From Myxococcaceae bacterium (GTDB lineage: Bacteria; Myxococcota; Myxococcia; Myxococcales; Myxococcaceae), in the NCBI GenBank assembly GCA_019694595.1, contig JAIBBQ010000006.1, positions 27,843 to 91,842 of the forward strand: 64,000 nt of DNA, written 5' to 3'. The notes below the pieces were generated by a model that was not told the origin of the DNA, did not search any database, and worked only from the letters and a program-made list of their open reading frames with translations. Numbering within the stretch: position 1 is the first letter of the stretch; each line of letters starts with the position of its first letter. A program made the position numbers and the translations under genes. This document shows, piece by piece, positions 55,701 to 63,897 of the stretch.

Positions 55701-58083
55701 CCGCCGCGCCCTTGCGCCGCGCCTCCACGCGCACCGGCCCCAGCGCGTCGGCGTCGAGCTTCACCGTCCCCGTGCCCTGCGCGAGCGCCACGCCGCCCTT
55801 CGCCAGCACCGCCCCCACCGCCCCGCCCGCGCCCAGCTTCAGCAGCCGCAGCTCGACCTCGGGGTTGGCCGGCTTTCCGTTGGCGTCCTCCGCGCGCAGC
55901 GAGACCACCACCTTCTCGCCCGGCCGGTAGAGGAAGCGGTCAGTGCGCAGGTCGACGAAGTCGGGCTCCTGGCTCAGGTGAATCACCCCCGTGCCCTGCA
56001 CCTCGCGCCGCGAGGCGTCGGTGAGCAGCGCCTGCACCGAGTACTCGAGCCCCGTCTGGCCCTGGAGTTCCTTGAGGGCAGGCACCTCGACCTCCGCGGT
56101 GCCGTCGGCGCCCGTCTTGAACTGCAGGGTGAAGCTGCCCAGCTGCGGCCGGTAGGGGTAGCCGTAGTCCCAGTCGCCCCCGCGCCCGTACCGAGAGAAG
56201 GGGCGGATGCCGTACACGTCGCCGTCGGTCTGCTCGTCGGGCCACGGCGCCCACGTGTGGCTCCACCCGCTGACCCGCACCAGCGCCCGGCCCGACGCGT
56301 TCGCCACCGGACCGCCGAAGAAGAACGACGCCGACACCTTCACCTTGAGCGCGGCACCCGGCGGCGGCAACACCGCGGGCGGCGCAACGGACACGCTGTA
56401 CTCGGGCGGCTTGTACTCCTCGACCTGAAAGGTGGCCGGCGCCTGCTGGAACGAGTGCACGCTGCTCTGGATCGACACCGACCAGGTGCCCAGCTGCGGG
56501 CTCGCCCCCAGCGGCACCGAGAACGCCGCCGTGCCGAAGTCGCCCGTGGTGACCGAAGGCCTCGCCACCTCGCGCCCCGACGGGTCCCGCACGCTCATCG
56601 TGAGCCGCTCGTTGGCCACCGGCACCGACGGCCCGTCTTCGCGGGACCGCAGGAACACCTTGAACTCCGCCACCTCGCCCGGCTTGTAGAGCGGACGATC
56701 GCGCAGCACGTACGCCAGGTATTCCTGCCTGCGGGACCAGTACCCGCTCGAGCCGCGCGCGCCGCTGTAGCTGTCGTTCCCCCGGCTCCAGACCACCACG
56801 TCCGCCCGCGACGTCCCGCCGAGCTCGAGCCGCGCCAGCCCCTGCTCGTCCGCCGCCACCGTGGTCGCGTTGTTCGCCCCGGTGTCCTGGTTGTGCACGA
56901 AGAAGGTCACCTTCGCGCCGGGCACCGCCTTCCCCGACTCCGCATCCACCACCCACGCGGTGGCGTCGAAGCGCGAGGCCTTGAGCACGGTCACCGTGGA
57001 GGTCACCAGCGCGAAGGCGCTCGCCTTCTGACCGTCGGCGTCCACCGTCAGCCAGTAGGCGCCCGGCCCCGGAACGTCGAGGTCGAGCGTGGTGCTCCCC
57101 CGCGCGTGCTCCGCGCTCACCGCCAGCTCCGCCTCGAACGACTTCACCGGCGCGCCGTCGATCGCCTCGCCGTAGGCCGTCTCGCCGCGGAACGCCGCCG
57201 ACGCCGAGAGCTTCTCCAGCGCCAGCCGGTACAGCGCGTAGCGGGCGTGCTTCACGTTGCGGTACGCCAGCGACGCCTGGGGCTTGAGCCCCGGCAGCTC
57301 GAAGGTCGAGAGGCTCAGCGTCACGAAGGGTCGGCGGATCTCCGCTGCCCGCGACGCGCACGTCTCCCGGGTGTTCGACGTCACGCCCGAGAAGCGGCGC
57401 ACCACTTCGTCGTACTTCTCCAGCGCGGCCACGAACTGGTTCGCCTGCTCCCGCCGCTGCCCGAGCATGAAGAGCGCATCGTCGGCCCACTCCGAATCGC
57501 CCTGCCCCAGCTCGAGCAGCTCCTTCTCGCCCTGCGCCGCGCTCGCGCCACCGTTCAGCCTGGCCACCGCTCGCAGGTAGCGCGCCTTCGCCTTGGGCCC
57601 GGGCGTGTCCGCCACCTCGAGCACCTGGTCGGCCAAGCTCACCACCAGCGCCTGGTTCCACTGCTGGCGCTCCATCTCCTGCAGCGCCCCGCTCACGAAG
57701 AGCATGCGCGCTTCCTTCGCCGCCCGGTCGTCGCCGGACGCCGCCTGCTTGAGCAGCGGCAGCGCCGCCGAGAACTGCCGCTCGCCGAGCTGCGACAGCG
57801 CCCACGCCGCGTACGCCCGCGCGAAGTCCTTCTCGCCGGTGTCCGCGAGCGTCCGCAGCTCCTGGCCGCCGTTGCCCCGCCCCGCGCGGTAGCAGGCGTA
57901 GGCCTTCTTGGCCTGGGCTTCCCGGGCGTCCTTCGCGCCGGGCGAGGCCTTCAGGTACGCCGTGAAGCCGTCGCAGGCCCGCACGAAGCTCTGCTCGAAG
58001 AGGCGCTGGTTCGCCGGCCCGAAGCCGTCGTCGGCCAGCGCGAGCGCGGGCACAAGACACAGGAAGAACAGGGTGCGCGTCAT
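52774..58083 (-). CDS. alpha-2-macroglobulin family protein (thioester type)
   Basis: The 1769-residue protein has a signal peptide (MTRTLFFLCLVPALALA), a TPR-like N-terminal region (about 30-270), macroglobulin-type beta domains, a bait-like Ala/Pro-rich region (about 1000-1060), and the thioester domain with GCVEQ (Cys at 1294). Alpha-helical toroid and receptor-binding-like domains follow. The thioester Cys and Gln are intact, so it should trap attacking proteases covalently in the periplasm. No lipobox is visible, unlike many bacterial relatives. Length is normal for the class. Confidence 0.92.
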   Translation of the reverse strand: MTRTLFFLCLVPALALADDGFGPANQRLFEQSFVRACDGFTAYLKASPGAKDAREAQAKKAYACYRAGRGNGGQELRTLADTGEKDFARAYAAWALSQLGERQFSAALPLLKQAASGDDRAAKEARMLFVSGALQEMERQQWNQALVVSLADQVLEVADTPGPKAKARYLRAVARLNGGASAAQGEKELLELGQGDSEWADDALFMLGQRREQANQFVAALEKYDEVVRRFSGVTSNTRETCASRAAEIRRPFVTLSLSTFELPGLKPQASLAYRNVKHARYALYRLALEKLSASAAFRGETAYGEAIDGAPVKSFEAELAVSAEHARGSTTLDLDVPGPGAYWLTVDADGQKASAFALVTSTVTVLKASRFDATAWVVDAESGKAVPGAKVTFFVHNQDTGANNATTVAADEQGLARLELGGTSRADVVVWSRGNDSYSGARGSSGYWSRRQEYLAYVLRDRPLYKPGEVAEFKVFLRSREDGPSVPVANERLTMSVRDPSGREVARPSVTTGDFGTAAFSVPLGASPQLGTWSVSIQSSVHSFQQAPATFQVEEYKPPEYSVSVAPPAVLPPPGAALKVKVSASFFFGGPVANASGRALVRVSGWSHTWAPWPDEQTDGDVYGIRPFSRYGRGGDWDYGYPYRPQLGSFTLQFKTGADGTAEVEVPALKELQGQTGLEYSVQALLTDASRREVQGTGVIHLSQEPDFVDLRTDRFLYRPGEKVVVSLRAEDANGKPANPEVELRLLKLGAGGAVGAVLAKGGVALAQGTGTVKLDADALGPVRVEARRKGAAEGSPPLDSFDVWLTSDTRPFIPPQPGFFLFTDSAPLKAGDMLRVLVVAAGEGGHALVTLETDRVLVARSVPLQGRARYVELPLSAAMAPNAFLHVTRVENASLWQQQQAIRVRGEDHELEVAVKPAQPVVEPGVSLEVDVAVGGPKAGELEVAVTTVDEALYALAPEPKDFLSFFGRRARQQLVQTASSFNWRTYRRPLPPAQVTQKTTAATARPPVAEASKEEAVADRAPPAPPMAAPAASGAGRGMNAGPAKDAKRAKADDSLDREDGQAQPPSGQEPVKVRKNFATSAGFQAALSGRQQAPVRAKLRLTDSLTTWRTTAYVVSQGPQLGVGRGTVRTEKPLMVRLQAPRFFTERDEVTLSAIVTSRLATTAQVEVALSASGLKPLSSSTVKLSVEPGKDARVDVRFQVVEPGEVKAKAIARGGGKADAMELTLPAVVHGSAQRAFFAGRLSEKFGFDVELPEKRKAGQTRLELQLSPSLLAVMFDGLPYLAQYPYGCVEQTLSRFVPATIAAAAVKDLGLPASRVPPNLGDMTQAGLKRLVDFQHGDGGWGWWQTDSTNRWMSAYVVYGLSLGQAAGLQVPPGMLERGRSFLTGALGGALNDPETHAFMTYALAATGGAPKAALDADFEVRTRLSPRGRALVALSLLAAKDPRARIAVENLDDVVRAAKERSDASVGAANDPWSTSQAIEATAWVLLAMVKYDVNSPNVKPLTDFLVLRRNGGKWRSTRDTAFAIYALAELARVEKASARSGTFVVLVNGKEVKRLSFAKGGLDLVEPLVLADAAFKPGANHVEVRRDGGATGYFAATWDVYNQNDFIKGVGGDVKVKRSYVLLGKPSLEKGQAPTEYGMPVESGMRVRVDLEVTANKAVEFVMVEDLKPAGFEAVLLKSGPEVCSYQCAHAELRTDRVAMFLTSLNVGTTKLSYELRAEVPGKFAALPARFEAMYAPELQATADEMRFEVTDVAERGVAAQ

Positions 58084-58172
58084 TGGGGTCCCCGGGGAGA
58101 AGGCGCGGGCATCAAACAACGTCAACGCGCGAGCGGCACCAGAGATCTCCCACCGCAACCTACCTCGTATTT

Positions 58173-58190
58173 CGTGTTACCCATGATTGA
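58173..58190. promoter_or_regulatory. weak candidate TetR operator
   Basis: TGTTACCCATGATTGACA is an imperfect palindrome (outer TGT/ACA paired, about six of nine positions match) lying between the alpha-2-macroglobulin start and the TetR gene. Position fits an autoregulatory site, but the symmetry is weak. Confidence 0.25.
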
Positions 58191-58223
58191 CATCAAATAG
58201 TGAGCCGGGCAGAGATCGCCGTC

Positions 58224-58820
58224 ATGCCGCCCCGTCAGCGCCGGCCGCGCCGGTACACCCAGGGAGCCCGCGCCGACTCGGCCGCCGCCACGCACCGCCG
58301 GATCCTCGAGGCGGCCATCACCCTGGTGGGCCGGCTCCCCTACGAGTCGCTGACCCTGGCCCAGGTCGCCGAGGAGGCCCAGGTCACCGTCCAGACCGTG
58401 CTGCGCCGGTTCGGCTCCAAGGAAGGCCTCACCGAGGCCGCCACCGCGTTGGGCGTGCAGGAGGTGCGCGGCACGCGGCTCGCCGCCAGCCCCGGAGACG
58501 TGACCGGCGCGATGGCCGGGCTCGCCGAGCACTACGAGGCCTGGGGCGAGCGCAGCCTCCACCTCCTCGCGCAGGAGCGCACCGTCCCCACCGTGCGGCG
58601 CATCACCGACGCCGGGCGCGCGCTGCACCACGACTGGGTCGACCAGGTCTTCTCTCCGCGCCTCGCGGCCCTGCCTGCACCGGTTCAGGCCCGCACGCGC
58701 GCCGCGCTGATCGCCGCCACCGACGTCTTCGTGTGGAAGGTGCTGCGCGTCGACCTCTCCCTCGACGCGCGCGCCTGCGCCCAGGTGATGCGTGAGCTGG
58801 TCCAGGGCGTCCTCGACTGA
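58224..58820 (+). CDS. TetR/AcrR family regulator
   Basis: The 198-residue protein (ATG 58224; a GTG at 58200 would add eight residues) has the N-terminal TetR DNA-binding domain: helices ATHRRILEAAITLVGR and SLTLAQVAEEAQVTVQTVLRRFGSKEGL, then a ligand-binding helical C-terminal half. It is 14 bp before a glycosyltransferase, so the pair is probably one operon with the enzyme under ligand-controlled repression. The ligand may be the macrolide-like substrate of the enzyme (inference). Confidence 0.9.
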   Translation: MPPRQRRPRRYTQGARADSAAATHRRILEAAITLVGRLPYESLTLAQVAEEAQVTVQTVLRRFGSKEGLTEAATALGVQEVRGTRLAASPGDVTGAMAGLAEHYEAWGERSLHLLAQERTVPTVRRITDAGRALHHDWVDQVFSPRLAALPAPVQARTRAALIAATDVFVWKVLRVDLSLDARACAQVMRELVQGVLD

Positions 58821-58834
58821 ACCGAAAGGCGCCC

Positions 58835-60058
58835 ATGTCCCGCGTGCTCGTCTACACCTCGCCCGCCAAGGGCCACCTCTTTCCCCTGGTCCCCACTCTC
58901 GAAGAGCTGCGGCGACGGGGCCACCAGGTGAGCGTGTGCACCCTCGCCTCCGAGGTCGCCCGGCTCGAGGCGCTCGGCTTCGCGGCCCACCCCATCGCCC
59001 CGGCCATCGAGGCGCGGGAGATCGACGACTGGAAGGCAAGCTCGCCCCCCGCCGCCCTCGCCGCCGCATGCCGCACCTTCGTCGACCGCGGGCAGCACGA
59101 GGTGGCCGACCTCCGCGCTTCCATCGCGCGCGAGAGCCCCGACGTGCTCTTCACCGACGTCAATTGCTGGGGCGCCGCCGCCGCCGCCGAGCAGTCCGGC
59201 CTGCCGTGGGCCACCTTCGCCCCCTACTTCCTGCCGGTGCGCGGTGCCGGGGTGCCGCCCTGGGGCATGGGCCTCACGCCCGCCACCGGCCCGCTCGGCC
59301 GACTGCGCGATGCCGCCCTGTGGCGCGTGGTGAACCACCTGTACGACCGCGCGCTGCCTGCGCTCAACGCCGTGCGGAGCGCCGCGGGCGTCGCCCCGCT
59401 CTCTCACGTCGCCGACGTCGCCACCCGCCCGCCGTGCGTCCTCGCCTACACCGCGGAGCCCTTCGAGTACCCGCGCGCCTGGCCCCAGCACGTCCACTTC
59501 GTGGGCCCCGGCCTCTGGGAGCCCCCGGCCCAGGCCACTGTCGTCTCGCTGCCAGCCGACGAGCGTCCGCTCGTGCTCGTCACCTGCTCCACCGAGTTCC
59601 AGAACGACGGCGCGCTCATCGAGGTCGCGCTGCAGGCCCTCGCCGAGGAACCGGTCCAGGTGGTGGCCACCACCGCCTCGGTGGATCCAGCGCTCTTCCG
59701 GGCACCGCCGAACGCCCGCGTGGAGCGCTTCCTGCCTCACGGTCCCCTGCTCCAGCGCGCCGCGGCGGTGGTGTGTCACGGCGGCATGGGCATCACCCAG
59801 AAGGCGCTGTCCGCCGGCGTCCCGGTGTGCGTGGTGCCGTTCGGGCGCGACCAGCTCGAGGTCGCTCGCCACGTCGAGCACTGCGGCGCCGGCGCGCGGC
59901 TGCCACCGAAGAAGCTCACCGCGGCGCGGCTGCGCGCGGCAGTGCGCGACACGCTGACCCGCAAGCCTCAGGCCCAGCGCATCGCCGAGGCCTTCCGGCA
60001 GGCGGGCGGCGCCCCCGCGGCCGCCGGGCACCTCGAGCGGCTCGCCGCGCGGCGCTGA
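58835..60058 (+). CDS. GT1 family glycosyltransferase (MGT/UGT-like)
   Basis: The 407-residue product starts with VYTSPAKGHLFPLVPTL, the acceptor-domain signature, and has the donor-domain segments VTCSTEFQND, HGPLLQRAAAVVCHGGMGITQKAL and FGRDQLEVARHVE, the nucleotide-sugar-binding pattern of GT-B family 1. It likely glycosylates a hydrophobic aglycone such as a macrolide or flavonoid, using a UDP-sugar. Cytosolic. It lies directly after a TetR regulator, consistent with an inducible detoxification or modification gene. Confidence 0.9.
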   Translation: MSRVLVYTSPAKGHLFPLVPTLEELRRRGHQVSVCTLASEVARLEALGFAAHPIAPAIEAREIDDWKASSPPAALAAACRTFVDRGQHEVADLRASIARESPDVLFTDVNCWGAAAAAEQSGLPWATFAPYFLPVRGAGVPPWGMGLTPATGPLGRLRDAALWRVVNHLYDRALPALNAVRSAAGVAPLSHVADVATRPPCVLAYTAEPFEYPRAWPQHVHFVGPGLWEPPAQATVVSLPADERPLVLVTCSTEFQNDGALIEVALQALAEEPVQVVATTASVDPALFRAPPNARVERFLPHGPLLQRAAAVVCHGGMGITQKALSAGVPVCVVPFGRDQLEVARHVEHCGAGARLPPKKLTAARLRAAVRDTLTRKPQAQRIAEAFRQAGGAPAAAGHLERLAARR

Positions 60059-60070
60059 AGGCGCTCGCGC

Positions 60071-60805
60071 CTAGTCGACGCCCACCTGCACCATGAAGTC
60101 CACGCTCTTGAGCCGACGCCCCAGGTGGTGCGCGATGAAGAGGTTGAGCAGCTCGCGCGCCCGCGCCCGCACGTCGCTCTCCAGCGGCGTGCGCAGCCCC
60201 GCCTGCAGCGCCGCGAGCGACTTGGCCACGCCGGCCGCCACCGGCACCGACGCCGCCACCCGCAGAGCACAGCCCTGGCACAGCACGCCGCCCGCGTCGG
60301 GGTCGAAGCGCGGCGCGTCGCCGATGTCCTGCCCGCAGCTGGCGCAGGGGAAGAAGCGCGGCCGGAACCCGGCCATCGACAGCGCCTGAAGCTCGAAGGC
60401 GAGCAGCGACGTCGGCCCCGCCTTCTTGGCGTCGAGGAGCACCAGGTACGCCCGCAGCGCCTCGAACAGCTCCGGGTGCGGCTCCGCGTCCCGCGTCAGC
60501 TCCCGCACCAGCTCCAGGCAGTAGAGCGAGCGCGCCAGCAGCGCCAGGTCGTCGCGCACGTGGAAGAAGCTCTGCACCACGTCCACCTTGTCCAGCCGGT
60601 AGGTGTCGCCCCGCCGCTCCACCAGCTGCGCCTTGAGGTGCGTGCCGGGCTCCAGCGCCCCCGCGAAGCGCCGCTTGCTCTTGCGCGCGCCGGCCGCGAA
60701 CGCCGACAGCCGGCCGCGCCCTTTCGTGAGGAAGGTGACGATCTTGTCCGCTTCCCCGTACTCCACCGCGGACAGCACCAGGCCTTCTTCGACGAAGCGT
60801 TCCAC
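60071..60805 (-). CDS. recO: DNA repair protein RecO
   Basis: The 244-residue protein has the RecO N-terminal OB fold (EGLVLSAVEYGEADKIVTFLT) and a helical C-terminal part with the zinc-binding CASCG...CQGC pair (about residues 158-180), as in many RecO proteins. It works with RecF/RecR to load RecA on SSB-coated DNA. Length is normal. It ends 12 bp from the convergent glycosyltransferase and lies 13 bp downstream of the HTH/TM gene, same strand. Confidence 0.93.
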   Translation of the reverse strand: MERFVEEGLVLSAVEYGEADKIVTFLTKGRGRLSAFAAGARKSKRRFAGALEPGTHLKAQLVERRGDTYRLDKVDVVQSFFHVRDDLALLARSLYCLELVRELTRDAEPHPELFEALRAYLVLLDAKKAGPTSLLAFELQALSMAGFRPRFFPCASCGQDIGDAPRFDPDAGGVLCQGCALRVAASVPVAAGVAKSLAALQAGLRTPLESDVRARARELLNLFIAHHLGRRLKSVDFMVQVGVD

Positions 60806-60818
60806 GCGGGCGTCGCCC

Positions 60819-61211
60819 TCAGGACGCGAACGGCGAAGGGAGCACGCCCATCGCCACCGCCACCAGGTACGCCGCCGCCGACAGGCCCACGAGCACTCCC
60901 AACACCAGGAGCGCCTTCCTGCGCCGCGCCGCTTCCAGCATCTGCGGGGTCGCCGCCGGCTCCGGCGCCACGCCGGGAATCTCGTGCCAGCGGTTGACCG
61001 CTTCGTCCGCCGACAGCCCCACCGCCTGCGCGTAGCTCTTGATGAGGTTGTGCACGAAGACCCGCTCCGGCAGCTTCTCCGGCAGGCCTTCTTCCAGCGC
61101 TTCCACCAGCATTGCGGAGATCTTCGTCGCCGCGGCCACCTCGGCCCTCGACAACCCGCGCAGCTCTCGCTGCTGCGTGAGGTACTTGCCGAAGTCCGCG
61201 TAGGTGCTCAC
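60819..61211 (-). CDS. RodZ-like helix-turn-helix membrane protein
   Basis: The 130-residue product (GTG 61211, overlapping the TPR gene's stop by GTGA) has an N-terminal XRE-type HTH (GKYLTQQRELRGLSRAEVAAATKI), about residues 8-60, and a TM segment at about 103-122 (ALLVLGVLVGLSAAAYLVAVAMG), followed by a short tail. This is the short form of the RodZ-like cytoskeletal adaptor, lacking the periplasmic domain. Placed in the recO-tgl cluster. Confidence 0.8.
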   Translation of the reverse strand: MSTYADFGKYLTQQRELRGLSRAEVAAATKISAMLVEALEEGLPEKLPERVFVHNLIKSYAQAVGLSADEAVNRWHEIPGVAPEPAATPQMLEAARRRKALLVLGVLVGLSAAAYLVAVAMGVLPSPFAS

Positions 61212-62338
61212 TGCCCGAGCTGCTCCTTGAGGCGGGAGCAGTCCTCGCGCAGCGCGTCGGGTCCCTTGAGCATGCACTGCTCGAAGCTCGCCTTCGCCTC
61301 GGGAATCTTGCCCAGCTTCGCCTGCAGCACGCCCTGCCGCTGGTACGCCTCCCCCACCTCGGGGCACGCGCCGCGGAACTTCTCGAAGTACTTGAGCGAC
61401 TCCTCGGTCTGCCCGAGCTCGTCGTGAATGATGCCCAGGTTGCGGAAGCCGAGGCAGAACTTCGGGTTCTGGGTCACCGACGCCTTGAGCTGCTCGATGC
61501 CCTTCACCGCGTCGCCCTTCTTGTAGAGCGCCCAGCCCAGGTTGCCCTGCGCGATGAACGGCGTGCGGTACATCATGTCGTTGAGCGCGCTCTGGTACGC
61601 GGCGATCGCCTCGTCGTAGCGCTTCTGGTCCAGGTAGAGGTTGCCCAGGTTGGTCTGCGCCTCGGAGAACTTCGGCCGCAGCTCGAGCGCCTTGCGGTAC
61701 GCCTCCAGCGCCTCGTCCGCCCGGCCGAACACCACGTGCAGGAGCACGCCGCGCGCGTGCCAGGCCTCCGCCATCTCGGGGTTGAGCTCCAGCGCGCGGT
61801 CGAACTCCTTGAGCGCCTGCTGCGGGTCCTGCTCCTGCGACTGCACGCCGAGGTCGTAGTGAATGCCCGCTTCCTCGCGTTCCTTGTCGCTCACCGAGTG
61901 CACGCACCCGCTCACCATGAGCGCCAGACAGAACGACGCCAGCAGCTTGCCGATGGCCGACAGCGTGCTCTTCGACGCGCTCGCGCCCGAGAGCACCTCG
62001 GGCTTGGGCGGCTCCCGCTGGAACACCGGCAGCGTGCGCAAGAGCTCTTCCTGCTCCGCCGCCGGCCGCGCGCGGAAGTTCAGGTTGTCCATCATGAACC
62101 CCATCGACTCCACGAAGGCCTGGGCTTCCGATTCTTCCTGCTCGTACGCGTCGGGCTTCACCACCCGGTGCTCGGACACGTAGACCGCGCACTGCCCGCT
62201 CTCCACCATGTACAGGTAGACGAAGACCGCGAAGCCCTGCGGCCCGCGCAGCCCGAGGATGTACGCCTGCGACGGGCCCGCGTGACGCCCCGGCACCGCG
62301 AGGTGCGGCTGGTTGAGCGACTGGTGCAGCCCCACCAC
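61208..62338 (-). CDS. tgl: Tgl-like TPR lipoprotein with N-terminal extension
   Basis: The 376-residue product (GTG at 62338; another GTG at 62341) has an unexpected first ~125 residues of soluble protein, then an internal lipoprotein-like signal (ASFCLALMVSGC, Cys 145) and six TPR-type repeats (AEAWHARGVLLHVVF, SEAQTNLGNLYLDQKRYDEA, ...). The TPR half matches the Tgl pilotin that helps assemble the PilQ secretin for type IV pili in myxobacteria. In that family the signal is N-terminal. No start codon lies just before the internal lipobox, so the extension seems genuine. Confidence 0.7.
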   Translation of the reverse strand: MVGLHQSLNQPHLAVPGRHAGPSQAYILGLRGPQGFAVFVYLYMVESGQCAVYVSEHRVVKPDAYEQEESEAQAFVESMGFMMDNLNFRARPAAEQEELLRTLPVFQREPPKPEVLSGASASKSTLSAIGKLLASFCLALMVSGCVHSVSDKEREEAGIHYDLGVQSQEQDPQQALKEFDRALELNPEMAEAWHARGVLLHVVFGRADEALEAYRKALELRPKFSEAQTNLGNLYLDQKRYDEAIAAYQSALNDMMYRTPFIAQGNLGWALYKKGDAVKGIEQLKASVTQNPKFCLGFRNLGIIHDELGQTEESLKYFEKFRGACPEVGEAYQRQGVLQAKLGKIPEAKASFEQCMLKGPDALREDCSRLKEQLGQ

Positions 62339-62399
62339 CTGCGACGCCGTCGCCGGAAGCCCCCTCAGCCGCTCGTCGATGGAGAACAGAGGTTGGCTC

Positions 62400-62987
62400 C
62401 TAGCGCGTGGTGAACGACAGCTCCTGGGTCACGTCCTGCGTCTCGGCCGCGCTGCGCTCGAACCGCACCACCGGGTTGGTCAGCGTCACCCGGTCGCCCG
62501 CCACCTCCGCCTCGCCGATGATCACCCGCAGCACGTGGTCCTTCGAATAGCTGCGCCGCGACTCCCCGGCCCGCTTCTTCGCCACCAGCAGCACCGTGTT
62601 CTTCCCCGGCACCAGGTTCTTGGTGACGTCGCTCACCAGCTGCTCCTCGTCGCTCTTGAGCTTCCGCCAGAACTTGTTGTTCAGGTACACGTCGACGTCG
62701 TACTCGGTCATCCCCACCGCGGTCTGCTCGGTGACCAGGAAGTACTTCTTCGTCAGCTGCGCCGTCACCGCCGCCGTCGGCTGCGGCTGCGGAGGCGGCG
62801 TGCCGTCGACCTGCCGCACCTGGTACGCCGGCGCGTCGATGAGCACGTTGCCTTTCTCGTCGATGGTCACCGTCGCCTTCTCGAACTTCTGGCCGGTGAC
62901 CCCGTCGATCTTCACCCCGTTCAGGTAGACGCTCCCGGCCAGCGCCATCGCCGGAATCGCCACCACCGCCAGCACCAGTGCGCGCAT
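62400..62987 (-). CDS. exported protein of unknown function, tgl-linked
   Basis: The 195-residue product has a signal peptide (MRALVLAVVAIPAMALA-G) and a mature part starting GSVYLNGVKIDGVTGQKFEKATV, with a Pro/Gln/Thr linker (about 63-75) and a second beta-rich domain. No named family was recognised. It is 61 bp upstream of the Tgl-like gene on the same strand and likely belongs to the same outer-surface cluster. Confidence 0.7.
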   Translation of the reverse strand: MRALVLAVVAIPAMALAGSVYLNGVKIDGVTGQKFEKATVTIDEKGNVLIDAPAYQVRQVDGTPPPQPQPTAAVTAQLTKKYFLVTEQTAVGMTEYDVDVYLNNKFWRKLKSDEEQLVSDVTKNLVPGKNTVLLVAKKRAGESRRSYSKDHVLRVIIGEAEVAGDRVTLTNPVVRFERSAAETQDVTQELSFTTR

Positions 62988-63175
62988 CGGGCTGCCTTTC
63001 GTCGGACGAGATCGAAAAATCGAAGAGTCCCGCGTGGTTGCTTTAGCTCAAACGGGCCTCGCCCGTGAAAATTTCAAGGTCCGCCATTCTGGCGGCGCGG
63101 ACCCGCCGTCACCAAACCGATCGGGGAGCGTCTCCGTACAGGTCGAGGAAGTTCCCTGACCCTCTCGGAGATCGA

Positions 63176-63865
63176 ATGAACGAGCCGCTGCTGAGCCGTC
63201 GAGACGCCGTCCTCAAGACCGTCGCTGGAATCGGAGTCGCCACCGTCCTCGTCCGCTCCGTCGCGGCCCAGGCACAGTCCGCCGACGACCAGACCATCCT
63301 CAAGGCGCTCATCCGCGCCGAGCGCAACGCCATCGAGACGTACAAGGCCGGAGCCGGCGTCATCTCCGCCGCCACCGTGGCCGACCCGCTGTTCCACTAC
63401 CAGGGCGTGGTGCTGGCCATCGCCAAGCACTTCCTCGCCCAGCACACCGATCACGAAGCCAAGCTGGTGAAGTACCTCACCGCCCAGGGCGGCACCGACG
63501 ACGTCGGCGCGGGCTCGGCGCAGATCCCCACCGGCTTCGTCGCCAGCATCAAGAACGTCGTCGACCTCGCCACCAACGCCGAGAAGGGCGCGGCCATCGC
63601 CTACACCGACGTGCAGAAGTCCATCTCGCGCGCCGACAACGCCGAGCTCGCCGCCGCCATCGGCTCCGACGAGACGCAGCACTTCGTGGTGCTCCAGCTC
63701 GTCGCCAACGGCTTCGTGGTGCCCGCCGCCGCGACCAAGGACAAGACCGACACCGAGCTCGCTCCCGCCGCCGCCAAGTTCGGCCCCCGCAGCTTCACCG
63801 TCACCATCGACGGCGCCCCCGGCCTCGATGACCCGGGCCTCGCCTTCTACGACGTGACCCAGTGA
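63176..63865 (+). CDS. Tat-exported ferritin-like protein
   Basis: The 229-residue product (ATG 63176) has a twin-arginine leader (LSRRDAVLKTVAGIGVATV) and a four-helix ferritin-like core with RAERNAIETYKAG and GSDETQHFVVL, providing the Glu/His metal ligands. Such secreted ferritin-like proteins may bind iron or act as oxidases; the substrate is unknown. A second Tat protein starts 32 bp downstream on the same strand. Confidence 0.85.
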   Translation: MNEPLLSRRDAVLKTVAGIGVATVLVRSVAAQAQSADDQTILKALIRAERNAIETYKAGAGVISAATVADPLFHYQGVVLAIAKHFLAQHTDHEAKLVKYLTAQGGTDDVGAGSAQIPTGFVASIKNVVDLATNAEKGAAIAYTDVQKSISRADNAELAAAIGSDETQHFVVLQLVANGFVVPAAATKDKTDTELAPAAAKFGPRSFTVTIDGAPGLDDPGLAFYDVTQ

Positions 63866-63897
63866 GCGCCCGCCCCCCGTCCACGAGAGAGACCCCC

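Noticed and set aside
63045..63075. Short ACGGGC/GCCCGT hairpin as a terminator
   Set aside because: Only six base pairs and followed by A-rich sequence on the relevant strand; not convincing.
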